A stretch of 64,000 nt of DNA, from the NCBI RefSeq assembly GCF_000733475.1, contig NZ_JPFK01000007.1, forward strand, positions 554,501 through 618,500, in the 5' to 3' direction. The notes beneath the pieces are model-generated. The model searched no databases. It saw only the letters and a list, made by a program, of their open reading frames with translations, and was not told the DNA's origin. The DNA comes from Mangrovimonas yunxiaonensis. Its GTDB lineage: Bacteria; Bacteroidota; Bacteroidia; Flavobacteriales; Flavobacteriaceae. Below are positions 15,478 to 24,538 of the stretch, piece after piece (the stretch's first letter is position 1; each line of letters opens with the position of its first letter). The translations under genes were made by a program, and so were the position numbers.

Positions 15478-18400
15478 ATGAAAGAAGGATTAGCAGGAAA
15501 AATAGCCAAAGGCTTCATCGATAGTAAGCTTACCGTATTGTTGATGATTGTGTTTATGGTTATTGGGGTGTATAGTTCGTTTTTAATACCCCGAGAAGAA
15601 GAGCCCCAAATAGATGTCCCTATGGCCGATGTTTTTGTGGGATATCCAGGAGCCAGCCCAGCCGAGATCGAATCTCGTGTAATCGCCCCTCTAGAAAAGA
15701 TTATTTCTAACATAAAAGGGGTGGAGTATGTGTATTCTACATCTATGGAAGAGCAGGGCATGGTCATTGTTCAGTTTCTTGTAGGTGAAGATATAGAGCG
15801 CTCTTATGTGCAGCTGTACAATGAAATTGCCAAGCATATGGATGCCATGCCGCAAGGGGTAACCATGCCATTAATAAAAACACGGGCTATAGACGATGTG
15901 CCCATGCTTGGGTTAACCCTATGGAGCGAAAGCTACGACGACTACAGGTTGAAACAGGTGGCGCAAGAAGTGCGCAACGACATCGAGAAGATTAACGATG
16001 TGGCCATCACCAAAACCATAGGAGGACGCGATAGGGAGCTGCGTATTGTTTTAGATAAAAATAAAATGGCAGAAGCCGGGGTCGATTTTCTTTCGGTAGC
16101 AAATATGATAAAAGCCAGCAACCAAAAAATGGGCTCGGGGGCTTTTAATCAGGCCGACGAGCAATTTATTGTAGCCACTGGCGATTTCTTAAAAACAGTA
16201 TCCGATGTAGAGCGCTTGGTTGTGGGTGTTGTAAAAGACCAGCCTGTATATTTGCGACAAATAGCCGCCGTAATTGATGGGCCAGAAGTGCCGGTAGATT
16301 ACGTAAGTCTAGGGTTTGGCCAAGCAAGCGATAACATAGCAACTTATAAAGCCGAATATCCTGCGGTAACCATTTCTGTAGCCAAACGAAAAGGCGCCGA
16401 TGCCATGAAGGTTGCCGATGTTGTTATGGCCAAGATAGACCACCTAAAGCAACAGCTGTTGCCTGAGGACATTCACATTGAAACAACAAGAAATTACGGC
16501 GAGACAGCTTCTCAAAAAGTGTCTGAGCTATTAATGCACCTTATAGGAGCCATTATAGCTGTAACCATTGTGGTTATGCTAGCCATGGGATGGCGCGGAG
16601 GCCTGGTTGTATTTTTGTCTGTGCCTATTACATTCGCCTTAACATTGTTGAGCTATTATTTATTGGATTATACCTTAAACCGCATCACCTTGTTTGCGTT
16701 GGTGTTTGTAACCGGTATTGTTGTAGACGACTCCATTATTATTGCAGAGAACATGCATAGGCATTTTAAAATGAAACGCTTGCCCTTTAAACAAGCAGCG
16801 CTTTATGCCATTAACGAAGTAGGGAACCCTACCATATTGGCCACATTTACCGTAATTGCATCGGTATTGCCAATGGCTTTTGTATCGGGTTTAATGGGGC
16901 CTTATATGAGCCCTATGCCAATAGGAGCTTCTATAGCCATGCTGTTATCGCTTTTTGTGGCATTGACCATAACACCTTATTTGGGATACTTGTTTTTGCG
17001 TGAAAAGGAAAAGAAAAACCAAGATGAGGTGGCAGAAAAAACCATTTCCGATACCCTAATCTATAAAGTATACGAAAAGTTTGAAAAACCACTGATTGAA
17101 AACAAAACCAAGCGTTGGGTGTTTTTAGGAATAACTACAGCCTTATTATTGGCCTCGGTAGGGATGTTTTTTACAAAATCGGTGGCGGTAAAGATGTTGC
17201 CTTTTGATAATAAGAATGAATTTCAAGTAGTTATTGATATGCCCGAAGGAACAACCTTAGAGCGTACAGCGGTAGTGGCTAAAGAAATAGGGCAGTACCT
17301 GTCTACCCGCCATGAAGTTGTTAACTATCAAAGCTACGTAGGTACATCGGCGCCTATAACGTTTAATGGCTTGGTACGCCATTACGATTTGCGAGGCGGA
17401 AGCCACATGGCAGACATACAGGTGAACCTAACCGATAAACACGACCGAAGCGCGCAAAGCCACGATATCGTAAAGCTTATGCGTCCAGACATTCAACAAA
17501 TTGCTTCAAAATACGGTGCCAATGTAAAACTGGTTGAAGTACCTCCGGGACCTCCTGTTTTATCTACCATTGTAGCCGAAATTTATGGCCCAGATTACGA
17601 GAAGCAAATAGCAGTTGCCGATTCTGTAAAAACCATCTTGAGCCAAACCACCGATGTGGTGGATATCGACTGGATGGTCGAGGCAGACCAACCAAAGTAC
17701 GAGCTTATTATAGACAAGGAAAAGGCCATGTTGTATGGTGTTGCTCCCCAACAAATTGTACATACCATGCATACAGCCCTGGCCAATAAGCCTATCTCTG
17801 CTTTGTACGATGAAACAGCGGTTAACCAAGTAGGGTTAGTATTGGCTTTAGATGAACAAGAAAAATCGACCATAGCGGCTATATCACAGCTTAAAATAGC
17901 GTCTAAATTAGGACAAATGATCCCTATTTCCGACTTGGTAGAGGTGCGCAAAACAACCAAGGCTAAAAGCATTTACCGTAAAAACCAAAAGCGGGTGGTT
18001 TACGTGCTTGCTGATATGGCAGGGGAGTTGGAAAGCCCGGTTTACGCTATTCTTGGTATGACCGATAAGCTTCAGGACATACAGCTGCCTAATGGGTACA
18101 GCATGGATGAACTTTATATAAAGCAACCCGAGCATGAAGATAATTTTACGGTAAAATGGGATGGCGAATGGCAAATAACCCTAGAGGTGTTTAGGGATTT
18201 GGGGCTCGCTTTTCTTGGGGTAATTATTATTATTTACATCCTTATTGTAGGTTGGTTTCAAAACTTTAAGGCTCCTGTGGTTATGATGGTTGCCATACCG
18301 CTTTCTATGGTGGGTATTGTTTTGGGACATTGGTTGTTGGGTGCCTTTTTTACCGCAACGTCTTTTATTGGTATGATTGCTTTAGCCGGTATTATGGTAA

Positions 18401-18672
18401 GAAACTCGGTGCTGTTAATAGACTTTGTTAACCTAAGGTTGGCAGACGGTGTGCCATTAAAACAAGCGGTAGTCGAAGCTGGAGCCGTAAGAACAACGCC
18501 TATTTTACTAACTGCGGGAACAGTGGTTATTGGGGCTTTTGTCATCTTGTTCGATCCAATTTTTCAAGGGTTGGCCATCTCTTTAATGGGCGGAACTATT
18601 GTATCTACCGTATTAACCTTATTAGTTGTGCCTTTAGTGTATTATATGATAGAACGTAAAAACCATAAGTAA
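15478..18672 (+). CDS. RND efflux permease
   Basis: The 1064-residue protein has the twelve-helix RND layout with two large periplasmic loops. The fourth membrane helix carries the proton-relay pair in GIVVDDSIIIAEN near residues 412-424, and the pore-domain segments GPPVLSTIVAEIYGPD and GGRDRELRI are present. It exports substrates from the inner membrane or periplasm using the proton gradient, together with the adaptor and TolC-family channel upstream. The family is close to the AcrB/MdtB group rather than to heavy-metal CusA proteins, whose methionine relay I do not see. The PII-like gene starts one base after its stop. Confidence 0.92.
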   Translation: MKEGLAGKIAKGFIDSKLTVLLMIVFMVIGVYSSFLIPREEEPQIDVPMADVFVGYPGASPAEIESRVIAPLEKIISNIKGVEYVYSTSMEEQGMVIVQFLVGEDIERSYVQLYNEIAKHMDAMPQGVTMPLIKTRAIDDVPMLGLTLWSESYDDYRLKQVAQEVRNDIEKINDVAITKTIGGRDRELRIVLDKNKMAEAGVDFLSVANMIKASNQKMGSGAFNQADEQFIVATGDFLKTVSDVERLVVGVVKDQPVYLRQIAAVIDGPEVPVDYVSLGFGQASDNIATYKAEYPAVTISVAKRKGADAMKVADVVMAKIDHLKQQLLPEDIHIETTRNYGETASQKVSELLMHLIGAIIAVTIVVMLAMGWRGGLVVFLSVPITFALTLLSYYLLDYTLNRITLFALVFVTGIVVDDSIIIAENMHRHFKMKRLPFKQAALYAINEVGNPTILATFTVIASVLPMAFVSGLMGPYMSPMPIGASIAMLLSLFVALTITPYLGYLFLREKEKKNQDEVAEKTISDTLIYKVYEKFEKPLIENKTKRWVFLGITTALLLASVGMFFTKSVAVKMLPFDNKNEFQVVIDMPEGTTLERTAVVAKEIGQYLSTRHEVVNYQSYVGTSAPITFNGLVRHYDLRGGSHMADIQVNLTDKHDRSAQSHDIVKLMRPDIQQIASKYGANVKLVEVPPGPPVLSTIVAEIYGPDYEKQIAVADSVKTILSQTTDVVDIDWMVEADQPKYELIIDKEKAMLYGVAPQQIVHTMHTALANKPISALYDETAVNQVGLVLALDEQEKSTIAAISQLKIASKLGQMIPISDLVEVRKTTKAKSIYRKNQKRVVYVLADMAGELESPVYAILGMTDKLQDIQLPNGYSMDELYIKQPEHEDNFTVKWDGEWQITLEVFRDLGLAFLGVIIIIYILIVGWFQNFKAPVVMMVAIPLSMVGIVLGHWLLGAFFTATSFIGMIALAGIMVRNSVLLIDFVNLRLADGVPLKQAVVEAGAVRTTPILLTAGTVVIGAFVILFDPIFQGLAISLMGGTIVSTVLTLLVVPLVYYMIERKNHK

Positions 18673-18673
18673 A

Positions 18674-18979
18674 ATGAAATTAGTAATTATAACACTGGTT
18701 GATGAATATAAAGAGTCTGTTTATAAGTTATTTAAACAGTCTAATATTAACGATTTTAACGAGTCTGACATTGCTGGGTTTAAGCTAGGAGGATCTTCCA
18801 ATTTAGGAAGCAACTGGTTTGCTGGACAGAAGTTTGGTACAGATTCAGAATTGTTTTTCTTTTTTGCAGAACAGCAAAACATCGATTTACTTTTTAAAAA
18901 CCTTAAAGCGTTTAACGCAACAATAGAAGAAGAAAATGCTATTAGAGCTGTTGTTGTTCCTGTTGAGCAATTTATTTAA
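18674..18979 (+). CDS. Small PII/CutA-like (ferredoxin-fold) protein
   Basis: The 101-residue protein begins MKLVIITLVDEY, like the first strand and helix of PII/CutA/DUF3240 ferredoxin-like domains, and ends with a further strand (AIRAVVVPVEQ). No T-loop Tyr or metal-binding motif can be assigned. It starts one base after the RND permease stop and is therefore translationally coupled to it. Small proteins of this fold are often encoded with RND pumps and may sense or regulate pump activity. The fold reading is by eye and moderate. Confidence 0.65.
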   Translation: MKLVIITLVDEYKESVYKLFKQSNINDFNESDIAGFKLGGSSNLGSNWFAGQKFGTDSELFFFFAEQQNIDLLFKNLKAFNATIEEENAIRAVVVPVEQFI

Positions 18980-18995
18980 ACTAAAATAATTAATT

Positions 18996-19190
18996 ATGAT
19001 GAATAGATATATTAGAGTAATAGCCGGAACATTTGTTATTATAAGTGTTTTATTGGGAATGTATGTCAATGAAAATTGGCTGTGGTTTACCTTGTTTGTT
19101 GGTGCCAATCTTTTACAATCAGGTATTACAAAATGGTGCTTAATGGAAGATATCCTTCAGAAATTAGGCGTTAAGAAGGACTGTAATTAA
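18996..19190 (+). CDS. DUF2892 (YgaP-type) small membrane protein
   Basis: The 64-residue product has two membrane helices (residues ~6-22 and ~28-44) and the segment GANLLQSGITKWCLMEDIL, which is the core of DUF2892. This domain is the membrane half of YgaP, where it is fused to a rhodanese that carries sulfane sulfur. Here it is separate, ends in Cys (KKDCN) and has a second Cys in the loop. It lies between the RND operon and the YeeE transporter genes. A role beside the rhodaneses of this region is likely. Start could also be the second Met. Confidence 0.85.
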   Translation: MMNRYIRVIAGTFVIISVLLGMYVNENWLWFTLFVGANLLQSGITKWCLMEDILQKLGVKKDCN

Positions 19191-19201
19191 ACTTCAATTT
19201 T

Positions 19202-19248
19202 CCATAATCTATTTTTAGCTGTATTTTTGCTTAAAAAATAGATTATGG
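19202..19248. repeat. 15-bp perfect inverted repeat overlapping the start of the YeeE gene
   Basis: CCATAATCTATTTTT at 19202-19216 is complementary to AAAAATAGATTATGG at 19234-19248. The right arm contains the ATG at 19245-19247, and the 17-base spacer contains a -7-like TATTTTTG (19222-19229). If transcription starts just after that element, the left arm is not in the mRNA and the repeat would work as DNA, for example as an operator. Confidence 0.7.
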
Positions 19249-19799
19249 AAATTATTTATGAGCCTTGGCCTTGGTATATATCGGGCTTTTTAATTGCCGT
19301 TACAATGCTTTTATTACTATTGTTAGGCAAAAAATTTGGCATGTCGTCTAACCTAAGAACTATGTGTGCCATAAGTGGCGGTAATAAGTTTAGCCATTTT
19401 TTCACATATAATTGGCGCAACGATTTGTGGAACTTAATTGTTGTTTTTGGCGCTGTTATAGGGGGCTTTTTAGCATCACATTATTTGTCTCTTGAAAATG
19501 ATATGCCTCAAATAAGTACGCACACCTTAGAAGCTTTAAATAATCTTGGAATAGCTTCAGAAAATCACTATTTACCCGTAGAATTATTCTCTTTTGAAAC
19601 TTTAAATGTAAAAACTTTAGCTATACTTATTGTAGGAGGCTTTTTAGTGGGCTTTGGAGCTCGTTATGCCGGTGGTTGTACCTCGGGGCATGCTATTTCT
19701 GGTTTAAGTAATTTACAACTCCCTTCTTTAATTGCTGTAATTGGCTTTTTTATAGGTGGCCTAATTATGGTGCATTTAATTTTCCCTTTAATTTTTTAA
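19245..19799 (+). CDS. YeeE/YedE-family transporter, N-terminal half type
   Basis: The 184-residue protein has about five membrane helices and the family motif ARYAGGCTSGHAISGL near residue 145, whose Cys lies on the conduction path in the thiosulfate transporter TsuA (YeeE). It ends one base before a second, shorter YeeE/YedE gene. Full-length YeeE has both halves in one chain, so the two genes here probably form a heterodimer. In a region with rhodaneses and DUF2892 uptake of thiosulfate or transfer of sulfane sulfur is likely. Confidence 0.88.
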   Translation: MEIIYEPWPWYISGFLIAVTMLLLLLLGKKFGMSSNLRTMCAISGGNKFSHFFTYNWRNDLWNLIVVFGAVIGGFLASHYLSLENDMPQISTHTLEALNNLGIASENHYLPVELFSFETLNVKTLAILIVGGFLVGFGARYAGGCTSGHAISGLSNLQLPSLIAVIGFFIGGLIMVHLIFPLIF

Positions 19800-19800
19800 G

Positions 19801-20214
19801 ATGAAACAGATTGTATATTTATTAGTTGGTGTGGTGTTTGGTATTATCATGTATAAGTCTGAAGCGGCTTCATGGTTTCGTATTTACGAGATGTTTCGGT
19901 TCGAATCTTTTCATATGTATGGTATAATAGGAACAGCTTTAGTATTTGGGTTGCTTTTTGTTTTTATTATTAAACGCTTCCGTATTAAATCGTTTAGTGG
20001 TCAAAGCATTTATATTCAACCCAAAGAAAAATCATTTACACGTTATATAGTAGGTGGTATTTTATTTGGGTTAGGATGGGCGTTAGTAGGAGCGTGTCCT
20101 GGCCCTATTTTTGTGCTTTTAGGCGCTGGTTTTTTACCCGTTATAATTGTTCTTGCTTCTGCAGTTTTGGGAACATTTGTTTACGGTTTGTTATGTGATA
20201 AACTTCCCCACTAA
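19801..20214 (+). CDS. YeeE/YedE-family transporter, C-terminal half type
   Basis: The 137-residue protein has four membrane helices and the motif GWALVGACPGPIFVLLGAG near residue 100, the second conserved Cys motif of YeeE/YedE (DUF395/COG2391) proteins. The gene starts one base after the partner half-transporter. Together they reconstruct the repeated architecture of thiosulfate transporters. Expression coupled to the partner is expected from the spacing. Confidence 0.88.
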   Translation: MKQIVYLLVGVVFGIIMYKSEAASWFRIYEMFRFESFHMYGIIGTALVFGLLFVFIIKRFRIKSFSGQSIYIQPKEKSFTRYIVGGILFGLGWALVGACPGPIFVLLGAGFLPVIIVLASAVLGTFVYGLLCDKLPH

Positions 20215-20291
20215 TTTTTAGGTTTAAAGCTGTAACATTTTTAATTGTTGTACGTCAAATAGGCACATCAATCAAAAACACAAAAACCATC

Positions 20292-20630
20292 ATGAGAGAA
20301 GATAAGCAACTTTTGGTTATAACCCATTTAAGTCAGTTGTTAACTTGTATTACAGGGTTTGGCGGGTTAATCGTGCCGTTGGTCTTGTGGTTAACACAAA
20401 AGGAGACCGTTTATAGCATGGATGTGCAGGGCAAGCGTATAGTAAACTTCCAGTTAAGTTTAATTATCTATTCATTAATCTGTATTCCTCTTATTTTGTT
20501 ATTAGGAGTAGGCATTTTAGGGTTAATAGTTATTGGACTTATATCTATAGTTTTTCCTATTATTAATGCTATTAAAACAAATAATGGCGAAATACCAAAA
20601 TATCCTTTATCTCTTAATTTTATTAGTTAG
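20292..20630 (+). CDS. DUF4870 membrane protein
   Basis: The 112-residue protein has three hydrophobic segments and the typical DUF4870 layout: an N-terminal helix near HLSQLLTCITGFGGLIVPL, then LTQKETVYSMDVQGKRIVNFQLSL, then a long hydrophobic stretch. The domain has no established biochemical function. It stands alone after the transporter genes and is closed by a strong terminator. No special link to neighbours. Confidence 0.88.
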   Translation: MREDKQLLVITHLSQLLTCITGFGGLIVPLVLWLTQKETVYSMDVQGKRIVNFQLSLIIYSLICIPLILLLGVGILGLIVIGLISIVFPIINAIKTNNGEIPKYPLSLNFIS

Positions 20631-20648
20631 TTATTATCGAGGTAAATA

Positions 20649-20674
20649 AAACGCCCATAGCAATATGGGCGTTT
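20649..20674 (+). terminator. Rho-independent terminator after DUF4870
   Basis: AAACGCCCATA and TATGGGCGTTT form an 11-bp stem with a GCAA loop, followed by T-run. Confidence 0.92.
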
Positions 20675-20737
20675 TTTTATTTAGAAAAAAAACGACTGCT
20701 TACAGAAAAAACAAAGCTTGATTAGTTAATTAAATAT

Positions 20738-20745
20738 TAAGTTTG
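20738..20745 (+). promoter_or_regulatory. -7 promoter element TAAGTTTG
   Basis: Exact match to TAnnTTTG, 13 bases before the ATG of the sensor kinase at 20759, so the leader would be very short. Confidence 0.45.
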
Positions 20746-20758
20746 CTAATTATAAGCT

Positions 20759-23677
20759 ATGCAATTAATAATTAGATATATACTTTTATTTAGTTTGTTG
20801 GGTTTTGGAAATGCTATTGATGCTCAAAATCCTGTGGTGCAGCATATGTCTAAAATATCTAATTTACCAGATGTAGAATTTTATGATATTTTAGAGGATA
20901 ATAACCACTACATCTGGCTTGCAGCAGATAAAGGCTTATACAGATATAACGGTAAAATTTATCAAAAATTTACAAATTCAAAGCAAAGGGTTAACTCATT
21001 ATTTCAATTAAAATTAGATGAAAAAGGAAGACTTTGGTGTATTAATCTTTATGGGCAACTTTTTTATATTGAAAACGATAAACTAACCCTTTTTTACGAT
21101 GCAAATGAGCTAGTAAAAGGACAATTATCACCTTTTGAAATTACAAGTAGATCAATACGATTGTTTACTGTAGATGGTATTTATGATATCAATTTTAAAG
21201 ATAAAAAGGCAAATAGGCTTTTTAATGGTATGTCTGTTAGTGAGAGTTCTTTTAAGGGTATATCTTATGTAATCAAGATAGATTCTCATGAGAAACCTTC
21301 AAAAGAGAAGCAAAACTGGTATCAAATTAAAGATAATCATATAAAATTACTAATAGAGCTGACTTCAACATACAGAATGCAGTCCCCAAAGGTTTATGCC
21401 TTTAAAAACTCTGCGCTATTAAATTTCAAAGAACAAGGTAAAAATCAACTTTATTTATACAGAGCTCAAGCAGATAAAGTCCTTAAACTTAAAACACCAA
21501 AAAACCTTGAAGATGTAACTATTTATAATATTTTATTGTTAAATAATCACTATTGGTTTTTGACAACTTCTGGGGTATTTATATTTCAACTAGAGAAAAA
21601 TAAGTTAAATTTTAAAGAGCAATTGTTTAGTAGCGAATCTGTTACTGATGTATTAGTAGATTTTAATAAAAATTATTGGTTTACTACATTGGATAATGGT
21701 GTTTTTGTGTCTTCTAACTTAAATATTAGACATCTTAATTTAGAGAATACAAAAGACAAAATTACAGCTGCATGTGCATTAAATAAAAATCAATTTTTAC
21801 TTGGAACAAATAGTGGTAAGTTGCTGTTTTATAGTAATAATCAAGTTTTTAAAACCCTGAAATTACCTGGTTCTAAGATTATTGGTAATTTATTTTTCGA
21901 TGCCTCATATAACCAAGTTATTGTTAGTATTAATGCATCAGAATCTTACAGTATCGATTTGAAAACATTTACTGTAAAAGACGAAGAAAATAAGTATTCT
22001 GTTGCAAAAACATTCTCAAAGATTAATAATAAAAATCTCTTTTATGGTAGTTATAAAGAAGCTATAATTTATAACCAACCGTACACTTCAGATTCAACAC
22101 AAATTATTAGAGAAAGTAGAGTAAAAACCTCTGAAGTTTTAAATAATAAACTTTTTGTTTCTTTTATAGATGGTTTGTATCAATTTGATGTGAACAGTTT
22201 CTATTCAAAGGAAATTAAACTTGAAAATGAAAGTATTTTAGTTAATTCAATTACAAAAATTAATAATGAAATCTGGTTAGCAACACAGCATAATGGTTTG
22301 TATTGTTTTAAGGATAACCAATTGATTTCAAAACAAAATATATTACCAAAGCAAATTCAGATAAATACACTAAAATCTGATGGTGAATTTCTATGGATTT
22401 CAACAGATGAAGGTTTTTACAGATTTCAACCAAAAACTAATGCATTAAGAAGCTTAAATACCCAAGATGGCTTAACATTATCGGTAGATAAATTTATTAT
22501 TCTTGAAGATTATTTGGTGGCTATTTTTCCTAATTCGTTTTACTTAATGCCAAAAAACGACATGCTTTTTAAAGCGTTTAAAACCTCTAAGGTTTGGATA
22601 GAGTCTGTTAAAATTAATGACAAAGATACCCTAGTTAATACCAACTATAATTTACCATATAACTTTAATAATTTAAGGTTTGATTTTAACTCTAACGGAT
22701 TTCAATCTAACAAGCATGTTAGTTACAAATACCGTATAAAACCTATTGACACAACATGGCGAGAAGTGCCTTTAAATGCCCATTTTGTAGTGTTTAACAG
22801 TCTGTCTAACGGTAAATATACATTTGAGTTGCAAGGGCAAAATATTAGCAGTAAAGACATACAATTTGCAAACCCTATTACTTTTACCATTAATAAGCCA
22901 TTTTGGGAAACATACTGGTTTTATGCCCTTGTTTTGATAATTATTGTTGGTTTGTTTTGGTTGTATTTTAGAAAGCGATTAAAACAAAAAGAAACACAAC
23001 GAATTGCAGAAATTGATAAGATTTTAATCGATAAGAAAATTACTAATCTTCGATTGGAAAACTTGCGTTCTCAAATGAATCCGCATTTCATCTTTAATGC
23101 TTTAAATTCCATTCAAGATTATATCATTTCAAATGAAAAAGAATTGGCAAGCTCTTATTTAGTGAAATTTAGCCGATTAATTAGAATGTATTTGGACTAC
23201 AGCCAGCAAAACGAAATTACCTTAGAAGAAGAATTAAAAGCCTTAAAGCTTTATTTAGAGTTAGAAAAGGTTCGTTTTGAGGATGAATTAGAATATACTA
23301 TTTCGGTTGATAATCAGTTAAAAACAAAACAGATAAAAGTACCTTCGTTATTCATTCAACCTTATGTTGAAAATGCCTTAAAACACGGATTATTACACAA
23401 ATTAAACGACCGAAAATTACATATTGAAGCGAAAATTATTCAGGAAAATAAATTAGAAATTACGGTTGAAGATAACGGAATTGGTCGCGCACAATCGGAA
23501 AAATTAAAACGACCAAACCAACAGCACAAACCCTTTGCGACTAAAGCTAATGAGGAACGTGTGCATCTTTATAAAAACAAATTAAAACGTGATATAGCCA
23601 TAACTACAACCGATTTGTATGACGAGAACGACGTCGCTGCAGGTACAAAAGTGGTCATCACGATGCCAATACAATAA
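20759..23677 (+). CDS. LytS-type sensor histidine kinase with periplasmic beta-propeller
   Basis: The 972-residue protein has an N-terminal signal sequence, about 690 residues of repeating WxxxxxGLYRYN/ITSDGL-like blades typical of two-component regulator propellers, a Y_Y_Y-type beta-sandwich near residues 620-710 (SYKYRIKPIDTTW), and one membrane helix at ~716-740. The cytoplasmic part is a LytS-type His kinase: the phospho-acceptor His776 is in MNPHFIFNALNSIQDY, and the ATPase N-box is PYVENALKHGL. It should detect an extracytoplasmic ligand and phosphorylate the LytTR regulator three bases downstream. The sequence is strikingly AT-rich compared with the genes before 18.6 kb. Confidence 0.92.
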   Translation: MQLIIRYILLFSLLGFGNAIDAQNPVVQHMSKISNLPDVEFYDILEDNNHYIWLAADKGLYRYNGKIYQKFTNSKQRVNSLFQLKLDEKGRLWCINLYGQLFYIENDKLTLFYDANELVKGQLSPFEITSRSIRLFTVDGIYDINFKDKKANRLFNGMSVSESSFKGISYVIKIDSHEKPSKEKQNWYQIKDNHIKLLIELTSTYRMQSPKVYAFKNSALLNFKEQGKNQLYLYRAQADKVLKLKTPKNLEDVTIYNILLLNNHYWFLTTSGVFIFQLEKNKLNFKEQLFSSESVTDVLVDFNKNYWFTTLDNGVFVSSNLNIRHLNLENTKDKITAACALNKNQFLLGTNSGKLLFYSNNQVFKTLKLPGSKIIGNLFFDASYNQVIVSINASESYSIDLKTFTVKDEENKYSVAKTFSKINNKNLFYGSYKEAIIYNQPYTSDSTQIIRESRVKTSEVLNNKLFVSFIDGLYQFDVNSFYSKEIKLENESILVNSITKINNEIWLATQHNGLYCFKDNQLISKQNILPKQIQINTLKSDGEFLWISTDEGFYRFQPKTNALRSLNTQDGLTLSVDKFIILEDYLVAIFPNSFYLMPKNDMLFKAFKTSKVWIESVKINDKDTLVNTNYNLPYNFNNLRFDFNSNGFQSNKHVSYKYRIKPIDTTWREVPLNAHFVVFNSLSNGKYTFELQGQNISSKDIQFANPITFTINKPFWETYWFYALVLIIIVGLFWLYFRKRLKQKETQRIAEIDKILIDKKITNLRLENLRSQMNPHFIFNALNSIQDYIISNEKELASSYLVKFSRLIRMYLDYSQQNEITLEEELKALKLYLELEKVRFEDELEYTISVDNQLKTKQIKVPSLFIQPYVENALKHGLLHKLNDRKLHIEAKIIQENKLEITVEDNGIGRAQSEKLKRPNQQHKPFATKANEERVHLYKNKLKRDIAITTTDLYDENDVAAGTKVVITMPIQ

Positions 23678-23680
23678 GAT

Positions 23681-24433
23681 ATGAAAGCGATAATTATAGA
23701 CGACGAAAAACGCGCCAGACATTTACTATCTAATTTGCTTACAGAACATTGCGCAAGTATTACTAGCATTGAAGAAGCGCAAGATTTAGCATCTGGTGTA
23801 GACTTGATTAAAACCAGTAAACCTGATGTTGTCTTTTTAGATATTGAAATGCCAAATCAGTCTGGATTAGATATTTTAGAATACTTTCCAAATCACATCG
23901 ATTTTAAAATCATTTTCGTAACGGCATACAATCAATATGCGATTGAAGCTTTCAAATTATCGGCTGTAGATTATTTGTTAAAACCAGTAGATACAAATGA
24001 GTTAAAAGAAGCAGTAACAAAAGCTGAAGAAGCGATAAAAGCCAATAATTTAAACGACCAGTTAAACAAGTTACGCGATTCATTAAAGCAACTATCCATG
24101 GATAAAATTGCTTTAGAAATCCCAAAAGGCATCATGTTCGCATCGCATAATGATATCGTCTATTTTGAAGCCGATGGCATGTACACCAACGTGCAACTTA
24201 TGGATGGTAAACAAAAAACCATTTGTAAACCCTTAAAGCATTTTGTAGAGCAATTAGAACGCAATGCGATGTTTTTTAAATGTCATCGGTCGTATTTAAT
24301 CAACTTAAAATATGTAGATGAATTGGTTAAAGATGATGGCGATTACTTACTAATGAACAATCAAAAACGCATTCCAATTTCAAAATCTAAACGCGATCAG
24401 TTTTTGGACGTGATTAAAGAAACGTTTATGTGA
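23681..24433 (+). CDS. LytTR response regulator
   Basis: The 250-residue protein has a receiver domain (IIIDDE at 4-9, phosphorylation site Asp54 in VFLDIEMP, Lys in LLKPVD) and a C-terminal LytTR DNA-binding domain from about residue 140 (FASHNDIVYFEADGMYTNV, FFKCHRSYLINL). It is the cognate regulator of the adjacent kinase and starts three bases after it. LytTR proteins bind pairs of direct repeats; ATTCAGAAA is repeated 20 bases apart just after this gene, upstream of the secreted-protein gene at 24538. Confidence 0.93.
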   Translation: MKAIIIDDEKRARHLLSNLLTEHCASITSIEEAQDLASGVDLIKTSKPDVVFLDIEMPNQSGLDILEYFPNHIDFKIIFVTAYNQYAIEAFKLSAVDYLLKPVDTNELKEAVTKAEEAIKANNLNDQLNKLRDSLKQLSMDKIALEIPKGIMFASHNDIVYFEADGMYTNVQLMDGKQKTICKPLKHFVEQLERNAMFFKCHRSYLINLKYVDELVKDDGDYLLMNNQKRIPISKSKRDQFLDVIKETFM

Positions 24434-24439
24434 TTTTCA

Positions 24440-24468
24440 TTCAGAAAGAAATTAGAGCTATTCAGAAA
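24440..24468. promoter_or_regulatory. Direct repeat ATTCAGAAA x2, candidate LytTR site
   Basis: ATTCAGAAA occurs at 24440-24448 and 24460-24468, a 20-base period close to two helical turns, as expected for a LytTR dimer. It lies between the regulator gene and a weak -7 element TAGCCTTG at 24483-24490. Each copy contains the small palindrome TTCAGAA. Confidence 0.5.
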
Positions 24469-24503
24469 AATCTCACTTAATTTAGCCTTGTTTGATTGTT
24501 GTT

Positions 24504-24538
24504 TTGTAGTTGAATATTAAAATAAATCTCAACTACAA
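24504..24538 (+). promoter_or_regulatory. Leader hairpin reaching the start codon
   Basis: TTGTAGTTGA (24504-24513) pairs with TCAACTACAA (24529-24538) over 10 bp with a 15-base loop. The last paired base is the A of the ATG at 24538. Downstream of the -7 element at 24483, so it would be in the mRNA and could limit initiation. Confidence 0.5.
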
